Part shown: piece after piece, positions 1 to 7,962 of the stretch | Numbering within the stretch: the stretch's first letter is position 1 | Layout: the number at the start of each line of letters is the position of its first letter | Source of the DNA: Chitinivibrionales bacterium | GTDB lineage: Bacteria > Fibrobacterota > Chitinivibrionia > Chitinivibrionales > WJKA01 | Direction of reading: 5' to 3' | Assembly (NCBI GenBank): GCA_014728295.1 | Contig: WJLW01000130.1 | Span: 1 to 64,000 of the forward strand | DNA length: 64,000 nt | Position numbers and translations under genes: made by a program | The notes under the pieces: generated by a model | Database searches by the model: none | Told to the model about the DNA's origin: nothing | What the model saw: only the letters and a program-made list of their open reading frames with translations

Positions 1-94
1 GTGTCACAACTGGCCCACTTGCTAACACAGGTTATTGCATATGGCCAGAAAAAATATCATTTATCATGGATAACTCAAGTGCAGGAGGAGTCTC

Positions 95-1588
95 ATGGAC
101 ATGCAAAAAGCAACCGCTATCGCTGTCGCACTGCTAGTGTCGAGCGTGGCATTTGCCAAATACGAAGACCAGTACGGTACCGACTTTGGCAGTCGCATAC
201 GGCAGATTACTCAGGGTACCGATTTCAAAGTAGTTTGGGGACGCAACAAAAACGCTTATGAGTTCAACAGCCTCATGATGTATGATTCCAAAGTGGACAG
301 TCTCATCGAGGTTATTGAGCATGTCCGCGATTGGCGCAAGGATCCGACATTGCTGCAGCGATTCCCCGACCTTCGACCTGCGCCAAGCAGACCAAGCGGT
401 CGATACAACTACGTTTCCCCGTTAGGTAATAAAGTAGTCTTCTGCATACGGGGTTTTCCGGATCCGTTCGGGCAATCGCATGGCGGCGGCGTAGAAGCCT
501 GGGTCTTTGATTTTGGTGACGGCGCCCTGAATAGCTTGCAGCCCGTTCCGGCGGAAGCAACCGGAGCAAATTGCTATGTGCTGTGTGTCGGGCTTGATCC
601 AAATACCAATAAGCAATGGGCCTACTATACCAATACCTATGATACGGGCAAAATGCTGCGCCGCTTTAACATTGATGATCCCAGCGAAGATCAGTTCGTA
701 GTTGATCGCGATCCCGGCCGCTATGGCTACCGTCATTTCGCCGGTGTGAGTGCAGATCTTAACGAGATGGTTGTGTCGCACCAGGACGGAGCCCTCTACT
801 ATAACTTTGCCGACGCTACAACTGCCGCAGACAGCGCCAAAGCCATCAATTTGAAAAATCAACCCGGCGGCGAACCGGTTGGCACCTGCAACATAGGTTT
901 TTCTCCCGATGCGGAGAAAAATGCTCTGTGGATAGGAAATTACAACTATGGAACCGGTAACACGCAGGGTGGCCCGCACAGTGCAATCGCCGTCAACAAA
1001 AACATTTTAGATGTCTCCACGCGCAAAGACCTCCTCGTGCCGAACAATCCGGATTTTCTGCTGCAAATGCAGGCCGATCCCAACCTGGCGGTTAATACGG
1101 CTATCTGCACACAATGGGCATTTGATCGCGAGGCCTGCCGGGTAGGCACGTATGTCGCCTGGTATGATTGCTACAACCGCTGCGATCGCAGACCGCGCGC
1201 TACGGCCATGCGCTTCAATGCTGAATTGACGGAGATAGCCGATTTCGAACAATTCATTCCTGCGGACAAAGACAATCTCAATGTCAAGGAATCCCGGCCG
1301 CACATGTGGATTTATCAAAATACTGTAGCAAATGCAACAGAGCTTCGCCTTGCTGCTCCTGGGCAATATGAGATCATACAGGCGCCTCGGTCAATCGCCA
1401 TTTCATTTTCTTCACCGGCCACGATAGAAGCGAAAATAGCCTCGCCGAAAGGTGCTGTCATAGCCGCAAGCACGGAAACTAGCAGCACCAATCTGGTGAT
1501 CAATCATCCGAAGCTGACTGCGGGGATGTACATACTCACGATCAAAGCAAACGGACAGTCCCGAAACGAGATAATTGTTAAGCAATAA
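95..1588 (+). CDS. secreted propeller-like protein with T9SS-type C-terminal tail
   Basis: 497-residue exported protein of unknown function. The first ~21 residues are a Sec signal peptide (short basic start, hydrophobic core, cleavage after VSSVAFA). The middle (about 40-410) contains strand-rich segments with SPDA/ADLNE-type turns and aromatic strands, in the manner of WD40/PD40 propeller blades. The last ~75 residues end in LTAGMYILTIKANGQ followed by a short basic strand. That is the form of T9SS (Por) sorting domains, so surface delivery is inferred; a PorU-like peptidase lies in this window. The ATG at 95 has a strong AGGAGGAG site 8 bases upstream, better placed than for the in-frame ATG at 101. 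No catalytic motif was recognised. It converges on the gene ending at 1683. Confidence 0.75.
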   Translation: MDMQKATAIAVALLVSSVAFAKYEDQYGTDFGSRIRQITQGTDFKVVWGRNKNAYEFNSLMMYDSKVDSLIEVIEHVRDWRKDPTLLQRFPDLRPAPSRPSGRYNYVSPLGNKVVFCIRGFPDPFGQSHGGGVEAWVFDFGDGALNSLQPVPAEATGANCYVLCVGLDPNTNKQWAYYTNTYDTGKMLRRFNIDDPSEDQFVVDRDPGRYGYRHFAGVSADLNEMVVSHQDGALYYNFADATTAADSAKAINLKNQPGGEPVGTCNIGFSPDAEKNALWIGNYNYGTGNTQGGPHSAIAVNKNILDVSTRKDLLVPNNPDFLLQMQADPNLAVNTAICTQWAFDREACRVGTYVAWYDCYNRCDRRPRATAMRFNAELTEIADFEQFIPADKDNLNVKESRPHMWIYQNTVANATELRLAAPGQYEIIQAPRSIAISFSSPATIEAKIASPKGAVIAASTETSSTNLVINHPKLTAGMYILTIKANGQSRNEIIVKQ

Positions 1589-1623
1589 TTGATGAGTGAG
1601 CTTAAGCCAAAAAACGCAATTAT

Positions 1624-1650
1624 GGGACGAACTTTTATTGTTTTATTGGC
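1624..1650. repeat. REP-like element, half copy (A)
   Basis: The 27-base stretch starting GGGACGAACTTTTATT matches the left arm of the palindromes at 5618-5689 and 7769-7825 with two changes (G for A in the T-rich part, GG for AG near the end). No matching right arm follows, so it is a single arm. It lies between two convergent genes, a usual position for REP elements. Confidence 0.7.
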
Positions 1651-1682
1651 ACTGTCATCCAGCTAAAATCGGCAGAATGATT

Positions 1683-2705
1683 TCACTCGAAATAATAAAT
1701 TCCAGTCACTGCTTTTATCGCCCGATCGGAAAAGAAATCACCAGCAGGATACAGCTTGAATCTTCCCTCGTGTTCCCCTTTCCTTGTCGTCACCAGCAGC
1801 GTTTCCGACTGATCATTGCGATTGGCTATTTCCGAATACGTGAATACGCCCCGGTAGCCATCAGCCGCCGCCACGACAAAATAGCCCGAGCTCAGACGTG
1901 ACGATGCTATCGGAAAATGCGGCAGAAGAATCTCTTTCAATGCAATACCCGTGAAAGTTGATATCCCGTGAATTCCTTTGCCTCTCCCGTAAAATACGTT
2001 GTCATAGGAGAACTCTTGCACAAAACCGGGTTTTTGTGCTACAGCCTCCACCAGCGAATCACCCCGGTAAATCGAGAAGGTATCGGCATAGAGCGGTTTA
2101 AGCCCCTTGCGTACTTTAAACTGTTTCTCAGATGAGCGAACCGTGATGGTGACTGGATTGGCAATATTTCTCTCGGTCAGAAGATCGTGTGCGCAAATAA
2201 GTCGTGCTTTTTCCGGTAGTGGCCAGAGTTCTCTGGTCCGGGAAGGAACGATGCGCATAACTTGCGTTGCAATAAGTATCTGATGTGGGTTTACCGGATA
2301 GAAAAGCTCGCCCCAACTGATCACAACTTCATCCCCGGCGTCATTTTCGACAACAATGAAGGCGTCAATTATCGGCTTGAATGCATTTGCGTTTTTCTTG
2401 TGAAGCGTCCTGGTGTTAAGAATATCATACAACGAATAGCCGTCATAGCGATATGCGCCGACAAAAGCGTCTTTTCCTTTGTCAAGAATCGCTTCTTTGA
2501 CAATGACCGTCCGCAGCGGCAGAAGGGTGAAGTCGACTTTTCCCGGGTGGTCAATTTCCCCGGATACCGTAACGGGATTGACTTTCAGGTGATGCGTTTT
2601 TTCGTTATCGTAGAAGTCGTTGGTTGCGTCAACGGAATCGGCGCTGTGCACCGTGCTCAGCAATACTGAGAATATCGTCACAGGGATAAACGTAAAAAGC
2701 TTCAT
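1683..2705 (-). CDS. exported protein with two SUOX/molybdopterin-oxidoreductase-like domains
   Basis: 340-residue protein with a signal peptide (~1-21, ending TVHSA). Two segments (about 45-200 and 205-340) each resemble the Oxidored_molyb (SUOX) fold pattern: a DGY or YDGYSLYDIL helix-start, then a strand reading V.A.DGY or V.ENDAGDEV followed by a short helix, and a terminal I.V/VTGIYY strand. No clear Mo-ligating Cys is visible, so a cofactor-free binding domain is as likely as an enzyme. It is the last gene of a minus-strand set (lipoprotein, TonB receptor, this gene) with only 19 bases to the receptor, so a role with the receptor's ligand is inferred. AAAGGA sits just upstream of the ATG. 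The fold assignment is by pattern and is moderate. Confidence 0.55.
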   Translation of the reverse strand: MKLFTFIPVTIFSVLLSTVHSADSVDATNDFYDNEKTHHLKVNPVTVSGEIDHPGKVDFTLLPLRTVIVKEAILDKGKDAFVGAYRYDGYSLYDILNTRTLHKKNANAFKPIIDAFIVVENDAGDEVVISWGELFYPVNPHQILIATQVMRIVPSRTRELWPLPEKARLICAHDLLTERNIANPVTITVRSSEKQFKVRKGLKPLYADTFSIYRGDSLVEAVAQKPGFVQEFSYDNVFYGRGKGIHGISTFTGIALKEILLPHFPIASSRLSSGYFVVAAADGYRGVFTYSEIANRNDQSETLLVTTRKGEHEGRFKLYPAGDFFSDRAIKAVTGIYYFE

Positions 2706-2724
2706 AGTATTCCTTTCGCTTTTT

Positions 2725-4710
2725 TCAGATATTCAACCGTCGGCCCAAGACAATCTCGAGGTCAAAGCGAAACGTTCTGCCCGGCATGGGATAGTATTTA
2801 TGTTCGGTTGAATAATCAGCATCAAAAAGATTGTCTACGGTAAATGCTGTTGAGAAAAAACGCCAATCAAAAGCGACCCGTATTTTGCCTGTGTAATAAT
2901 TCTCCATGTCATTACCACTCTCATCAGCTCTGCGAAGGGCTGCCCTTCCGGCATAGTAAAGCGTCAACGATTCGAAAAGGACCTGGTTGATTTCGTGCTT
3001 AAGTGAGTGCAGCGGAACATACGATAAGGATATATCTCGCTCTACATCTCGACTGAAATTCAGTGTATAGCCCACATCCACCCGCGGGCCCACCCGTTCG
3101 AACTGAAGCCCCAGCAGTACTTCGACACCTCTGCTCCACACCTCGAAGCGGTTGAAAAAGATGCGGGACTTATCAATTTGGTTGTAGTAACGATCAATCA
3201 TGTTACGATAATTCTCACTGAACGCAACGAATTGTGTTGTTGCAAGGCGCCGGAAAAGCACGAATTCCGCTCCAATCTCCACTTTTACCGTTCGTTCTGC
3301 TTCCAGATCGGGATTACCGCTCTCCTCGCTTGAAAGCTGCCGCAGGGTTGGATACCGCGTGTAAGCTCCGGCGCCGGCATACACCTGCAACATGTCACTT
3401 GCGGTAAGTCTGCTGCCGATTCTCCCGTCAACGGCGCGCGCTTTAAATCCGCCGGCAAGCTTGTCATCACCGAGTGCGCGGGATTCGGAGTATTGCAGAC
3501 CGGTCTCGACGGTCAAGGGTAGAGCAGACAGCGCGTAAGAATACTCCACGGTTGCCGAAGCGGTATGCATTCTGAATTCTTTCAGCGGCCCGGGCGGTTG
3601 ATTTGCTGCCGGGCGAAAACCTTCAGTGGACGCCTGCTCGGTTTTGCCGTGAATGCCAATATCAACCGCATGTCTGTCAATCGGAATATTTGCCAGCCAT
3701 AGCCCTCCGGCATCCCAGTGACGGTGAAAGCTGTCCCAGTTAAACGAAACAAAATCCGAATTCGCATAATCAATTAATTCATTGGCGAAATTGTCATAAT
3801 AGATTTTAGCCCTCGCGTGAACAGCGTCAAGCACGGTTAGTTTCGCAGTTGCTTCAGTAAACCATCTGTTCCAATCGACAAACCGCCGGTGCTGCGCTTC
3901 ATAAATATCTGAAGGGACGCCTTGTTCCTCCCGGTACATGCCAAAGCCGGCAGCCGCCTCATTTTCGCCGGTAAAGGAATAGCCGATTTTGCCATTGACA
4001 TTGAGTCGATCAAAATCGCTGTTATCACGCAGTCCGCCATTTTCATATGTTGCGGGAGTAAACGATCTTGCCAGTTGATATCCATTCGAGGCCGATCTGT
4101 GCAGCGAAGCGTAGGCATACCACTTACGCAGGCTTATCGAAGCGTCGGGCCCGACTCCCCAGGTCGAATTCGGCCCGGCAAACACTGTTGTGCCGGCCCA
4201 CAGGCTATCGCGTTCCATAGCGTTGCTTGTGACGATATTAACAACCCCTGCCGGCCCGTTGACCCCGTAGAGTAATGAGGGGCAGCCTTTGGTGACCACA
4301 ATGCGCGCAACATTGCCCAGTGGGATGGTTGACAAATCCACTTTGCCGTAATAAGGCATGTTCAATGGACGCCCGTCCAGCATGACAAGCACATGTCGTG
4401 AGCCGACGCCACGGATTTTCACATCAGTTTCGTTCTTGGGGCCAGAGCTTATTGTAATACCGGGAATACTTTCGAGTGCCCCGGTGACGGTGAGCTCTCC
4501 CTTGTGCATAGCACGTTCGGTATTGATTTCGTAAACAGTTGCCGGAGCATCGTTTCTCGGGGAGCGTACGACTATACGACCTAATTCGTAATCAATCCGG
4601 GTAGTATCGGACTCTTTTTCAGCCTGGGCGGAATTCCCGGATGCAGGGAGCACCAGTGCGAGCGCGAAACATGGGCTACACATCGTTTTGCAAAAGAGAT
4701 TTAAATGCAT
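2725..4710 (-). CDS. TonB-dependent outer membrane receptor
   Basis: 661-residue outer membrane receptor. A signal peptide (~1-30) is followed by a plug domain (about 55-175) with the usual landmarks: a LTVTGALESIPGI segment, KIRGVGSRHVLVMLDGRP, and GPAGVVNIVTSNA near the plug end. The rest (~190-661) is a transmembrane barrel of alternating aromatic strands, including the common DNLFDADYSTEHKYYPMPGR motif close to the C-terminus. It would import a ligand across the outer membrane using TonB-ExbBD energy. The ligand is not readable from sequence; metal chelates, corrinoids and glycans are all possible. It sits between an upstream lipoprotein (24 bases away) and a downstream exported protein, both with SUOX-like domains, so the three probably form one operon. 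No strong Shine-Dalgarno is seen at the chosen ATG; residue 10 is an alternative start. Confidence 0.9.
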   Translation of the reverse strand: MHLNLFCKTMCSPCFALALVLPASGNSAQAEKESDTTRIDYELGRIVVRSPRNDAPATVYEINTERAMHKGELTVTGALESIPGITISSGPKNETDVKIRGVGSRHVLVMLDGRPLNMPYYGKVDLSTIPLGNVARIVVTKGCPSLLYGVNGPAGVVNIVTSNAMERDSLWAGTTVFAGPNSTWGVGPDASISLRKWYAYASLHRSASNGYQLARSFTPATYENGGLRDNSDFDRLNVNGKIGYSFTGENEAAAGFGMYREEQGVPSDIYEAQHRRFVDWNRWFTEATAKLTVLDAVHARAKIYYDNFANELIDYANSDFVSFNWDSFHRHWDAGGLWLANIPIDRHAVDIGIHGKTEQASTEGFRPAANQPPGPLKEFRMHTASATVEYSYALSALPLTVETGLQYSESRALGDDKLAGGFKARAVDGRIGSRLTASDMLQVYAGAGAYTRYPTLRQLSSEESGNPDLEAERTVKVEIGAEFVLFRRLATTQFVAFSENYRNMIDRYYNQIDKSRIFFNRFEVWSRGVEVLLGLQFERVGPRVDVGYTLNFSRDVERDISLSYVPLHSLKHEINQVLFESLTLYYAGRAALRRADESGNDMENYYTGKIRVAFDWRFFSTAFTVDNLFDADYSTEHKYYPMPGRTFRFDLEIVLGRRLNI

Positions 4711-4734
4711 AAACGGATTGATAAATAAGGCTGA

Positions 4735-5508
4735 TTAGATCCGGGTCAAGGTAATTTTCAGAATATTCACGATTTCGGCTCCCCCCCCAAGACCGGGGTC
4801 AAAATGCATTCTATCTGAATCAAGCATCAGCGATCCGGTCTGAATCTGTGCCCAGGTGAAGTCTTTTTTGTACCCGTCAATCGCTTCGATAGAAAAAGAA
4901 TTTGTTTCGGGACTGGCAACGCCGGCCATCAGAGATGTGAGGCTAACGGCACTTTCGCCGGCTACTGTATCAGAATTCAAGTCAGCCAGCTCTACCATAT
5001 ATGAGGTGTCCGGTGAAATGACGTCAATCTTGCGATACACGCCAATCGTCGCAACATCGTCGACATAATACATGTTGGGCAAGCCGAGACCGTCGTCATA
5101 TCCTGCATTTCGATTTTCCTTTGCCAGGTAGCCAAGCTGCAAAGTGTCCCAGGTCAAATCCGGCTCTGCTTTTCGATCGTGGGTATTGTATCCGTCCGAT
5201 CCGGTTATGCGATAGGCATATAACGGCCGGCGATCATAGTCGTCACTGGCATCATCGGGTGTTTTGTTATCATACTTTGGAATAAGGTCGGAGGAAATGA
5301 TTTCGCTGAAATAAATCACCTCGCGATTATCGACCGTTGTAGACTGGACATTGTCGAATGCAACCGTCTCACTTCTGTCGAGCGCTTCGTCATATTCCAT
5401 CAGGTTAACAACTACCGATAAGCCAGTGGATGGATTATTTCCGGAATCATCGCAGGATATAAGCAAAAAGAAGAAAAGGCAGGTTAAAAGCAAAACAGCA
5501 GATTTCAT
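4735..5508 (-). CDS. lipoprotein with duplicated DGY (SUOX-like) segments
   Basis: 257-residue lipoprotein, first gene of the TonB-receptor operon. It has a lipoprotein signal with a lipobox ending LLISC, then a D/N-rich linker. Two segments carry the same local pattern as the third gene of the operon: YRITGSDGYNTH (about residue 95) and IEAIDGYKKDFTWAQIQ (about residue 210), each followed by a short helix and strand. This suggests two degenerate SUOX-like domains, probably binding rather than catalytic. A GTG at 5520 also opens the frame, but the bases GTGGAG there are better read as the ribosome-binding site of the ATG at 5508 (GGAG, 6-base spacing), so 5508 is taken as the start. A surface partner of the receptor, like other TonB-linked lipoproteins, is an inference. 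Confidence 0.7.
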   Translation of the reverse strand: MKSAVLLLTCLFFFLLISCDDSGNNPSTGLSVVVNLMEYDEALDRSETVAFDNVQSTTVDNREVIYFSEIISSDLIPKYDNKTPDDASDDYDRRPLYAYRITGSDGYNTHDRKAEPDLTWDTLQLGYLAKENRNAGYDDGLGLPNMYYVDDVATIGVYRKIDVISPDTSYMVELADLNSDTVAGESAVSLTSLMAGVASPETNSFSIEAIDGYKKDFTWAQIQTGSLMLDSDRMHFDPGLGGGAEIVNILKITLTRI

Positions 5509-5617
5509 GGAATACTCCACTTTTTAAGGTTTACCAGCCATCGATATGCACAGCCGAACATATCGGCATAAAATATCTCTCGCACCTCTATCCACGCAAC
5601 CCAAATTGGAGACGGAG

Positions 5618-5689
5618 GGGACGAACTTTTATTATTTTATTAGCAACGCAATGCATACATTTTTGCTAAAGCTAATAAAAGCTCGTCCC
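5618..5689. repeat. REP-like palindrome (B) directly upstream of the RAYT gene
   Basis: Imperfect palindrome. The left arm 5618-5645 begins GGGACGAACTTTTATTATTT and ends TTAGCA. The right arm 5664-5689 reads TGCTAAAGCTAATAAAAGCT followed by CGTCCC. The arms are separated by about 18 bases. The end lies 5 bases before the AGGAGA site of the transposase gene, so a folded RNA could cover or expose that site. Confidence 0.8.
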
Positions 5690-5706
5690 GATCCAGGAGA
5701 CCATCC

Positions 5707-6675
5707 TTGCCTCGAATAGCACGATTTGAATATCCCGGCGCAATGGTTCATATCATGTCACGCGGCTTGGATGGAATGAAAATCTTTCAAGATAGCATGG
5801 ATCGAGCGTTCTTTCTCAGCCACTTGCGTGACGGGCTTAAACGAACCGGCTACATGTGCTACGCCTGGACCTTGATGGATACCCATTATCACCTCTTTCT
5901 ACGCACCTCAGAACTTCCTATGAGCTTCCTCATGCGATCGCTGAACGGCTCATACGGTAAATACTACAATAAGAAATATCACCGCAGGGGCTATCTTTTT
6001 CAAGACAGATTCAAATCTATCCTCTGCTACGAGCAGGATTATGCGCGTCAAATGATTCGCTACATTCACCTCAACCCAGTTCGTGCCGGATTAGTTGAAG
6101 GTCTTGAAGAACTGGCTACCTGGGACTGGTGCGGACACGGGTTTTTGCTGAATGCTCCCAGGGCGACCGGAAGGAGCTTTCAAAACCGAGAAGAGGCACT
6201 GCGACGTTTCGGCAAAACCGAAAATGAAGCAATCGACGCTTATACATCATATCTTGTAGAGGGCTTAGAAAAAAACCGACAGAAAGCGGCTGGATCACTC
6301 AACTTTTTTCTCGGAAACGCTATGAAGCAATCCACCAAAGGCTTGCCGGCTATAATAGGAAACCCGGAATTTGTGCGCAATGCCCGGGAAAGAAATGCTC
6401 TGCGCTTATCTAATTTAAAGGCTTATCAGACAGATCCGGATTTGCTAAAAGAAATCGCTGACAATGTTTGCAGCAAATACGATATTACGCAACAAGAGCT
6501 GCTTCGACAGGGAAGAAACAATGCCAGATCAAAAGCCCGCAAAGATTTCATAATACGTGCGCATGTGCATCACCACATCCCGGTTTCAGCAATTGCCCAA
6601 TACCTGCACCTGACTCTTCCTCCTGTATCAATCATCTTGTCGAAGCACCGCCAGACATTGAATGAACGTTCATGA
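5707..6675 (+). CDS. REP-associated tyrosine transposase (RAYT, Y1_Tnp family)
   Basis: 322-residue Y1-type single-strand DNA transposase. The N-terminal ~160 residues carry the family hallmarks: PGAMVHIMSRG at the start, the HUH motif in LMDTHYHLFLRT (about residue 60), and the helix with the catalytic Tyr in QDYARQMIRYIHLNPVRAGL. The C-terminal part (about 230-320) is a DnaA-like/helix-turn-helix segment found in long RAYTs. RAYTs act on REP palindromes rather than on their own flanks, and REP-like elements occur at 1624, 5618 and 7769. The start is TTG at 5707 with AGGAGA 6 bases upstream. The 3' end runs 44 bases into the convergent gene ending at 6632. The reading frame is intact, so the enzyme may be active. 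Confidence 0.9.
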   Translation: MPRIARFEYPGAMVHIMSRGLDGMKIFQDSMDRAFFLSHLRDGLKRTGYMCYAWTLMDTHYHLFLRTSELPMSFLMRSLNGSYGKYYNKKYHRRGYLFQDRFKSILCYEQDYARQMIRYIHLNPVRAGLVEGLEELATWDWCGHGFLLNAPRATGRSFQNREEALRRFGKTENEAIDAYTSYLVEGLEKNRQKAAGSLNFFLGNAMKQSTKGLPAIIGNPEFVRNARERNALRLSNLKAYQTDPDLLKEIADNVCSKYDITQQELLRQGRNNARSKARKDFIIRAHVHHHIPVSAIAQYLHLTLPPVSIILSKHRQTLNERS

Positions 6676-7600
6676 AAGCGCCTGCTTGTCCGAAATAAAT
6701 GCCCGCAGGGCTGAAGTAGGGAAATGAGCCCGCCGGTAGAATTTTTCCGTCAGGCTTCACCAGCAATGCACTCGAGCTGTTCTGTCGACCGCGCATTACC
6801 GAAAAATGTACCGGTTTCTTGCGCTTGCCGTTTTGGATTCGGGTTGGATAATTTTGTTCCCAGGCCTGCCAGATTTCCCAGGCCGTGCGCTGCATCCACA
6901 CGACATCATCATCGGTCATGGTAAATTCCGGAGGAGTGTTGGGAGTATGCGCGCTTTTGCCTTCCGGACTCTCACCGGTCAGGTAGCAGTAGAACATAAG
7001 TGACCAGGTGTAGGCGCAAATGTCACTGCCGTGGATCGCATCGCGAATGATAATTTTCACATTATTATCGAATCGATTGATCACCAGGGCCTGCAACATG
7101 GATACTGGAATTGCCCTTCCGCCATAAGTTGCAAGACGATCTTCTATATCTTGACGTACCCGAGCAGTGTCTCGCGCACGGGCCGAATCTCGTATTTCAT
7201 ACTGCTTGAAAACCCAGGCAAACGCAACGCCAAGTTCATTAAATTTGTCAACAGCTCCTTCATACTCACGCAGCCAGGAGCCACTGAAATACACTCTCGG
7301 CGATGTTGATCCAACCATAATATAGTGTTGATATCCGGGTATTATCGAGTCGGTATAAATAGAGTCTGTTTGCTCATTGTGAATGCGCGGCACCATATCA
7401 TAAAAGGCACCTAGCGGTTGGAAGAGCTGATCAAAAAATTTATAAAAGCCGCCCCGCTCCCGTACTTGAATGCTGTGACCGTTCAGGCCGAGAATTTTTA
7501 TGGAATCACCGGAATCGAGTTGATCGAATTTCTGGGCGCATAATCCGACAGTGAGCAGAAAGAGGGCAGTGCACGCCCGCATGCGGTAAATAAAAGACAT
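6632..7600 (-). CDS. exported protein of unknown function
   Basis: 322-residue protein with a clear Sec signal peptide (MSFIYRMRACTALFLLTVG, cleavage near CAQ). The frame opens further upstream (7693), but AAGGAG sits 6 bases before the ATG at 7600 and the signal peptide begins there. The mature part has no motif I can name. It has a charged helical region around residues 130-180 (RDSARARDTARVRQDIE) and a C-terminal half containing two nearby W-rich helices (VVWMQRTAWEIWQAWEQN). The last 44 bases overlap the 3' end of the convergent transposase gene, which may mean the transposase arrived and borrowed this end. Extracytoplasmic location is well supported; function is unknown. Confidence 0.65.
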   Translation of the reverse strand: MSFIYRMRACTALFLLTVGLCAQKFDQLDSGDSIKILGLNGHSIQVRERGGFYKFFDQLFQPLGAFYDMVPRIHNEQTDSIYTDSIIPGYQHYIMVGSTSPRVYFSGSWLREYEGAVDKFNELGVAFAWVFKQYEIRDSARARDTARVRQDIEDRLATYGGRAIPVSMLQALVINRFDNNVKIIIRDAIHGSDICAYTWSLMFYCYLTGESPEGKSAHTPNTPPEFTMTDDDVVWMQRTAWEIWQAWEQNYPTRIQNGKRKKPVHFSVMRGRQNSSSALLVKPDGKILPAGSFPYFSPAGIYFGQAGAFMNVHSMSGGASTR

Positions 7601-7962
7601 GGATGACTCCTTGCGCTGAATAAAATGAAAAATTCCATCAGCACTATAGACAAATCCCCTTGAAATAGCAGTATACACCGACCTGAGACGCAAAAAAGTG
7701 ATTTTGTCAGGGGTAATTAAATAGATTTATAAGTTTTAAAACTTTACGCTAATTGAAATGGGTGAAATGGGACGAACTTTTATTATTTTATTAGCACTAC
7801 TAATAAAATAATAAAAGTTCGTCCCCAAAACTTATAAAATTATATCATACCACAATCTGATCATGATATCTCTCGCACATGCATACTGCGCACTTTCTAT
7901 ATTGCTGTTTCAATGTTTCAATGCTAATTTTTACTCTTCCTCAGTTATAAAGGACTGTCGGC
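7601..7962. other. intergenic region holding REP copy C
   Basis: 362 bases between divergent genes. It contains the perfect palindrome at 7769-7825, A/T-rich flanks, and a small direct repeat of TTTCAATG near 7912-7925. The sulfatase site AAAGGA lies 8 bases before the ATG at 7963. No small gene or structured RNA other than the palindrome was recognised. Confidence 0.6.
7769..7825. repeat. REP-like perfect palindrome (C)
   Basis: Two 26-base arms match exactly as an inverted repeat (left arm 7769-7794 beginning GGGACGAACTTTTATTATTT, right arm 7800-7825 ending AAAAGTTCGTCCC) around a 5-base loop CACTA. It would form a very stable hairpin in RNA or single-stranded DNA. It is the best preserved of three related copies near the RAYT gene. 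Confidence 0.85.
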
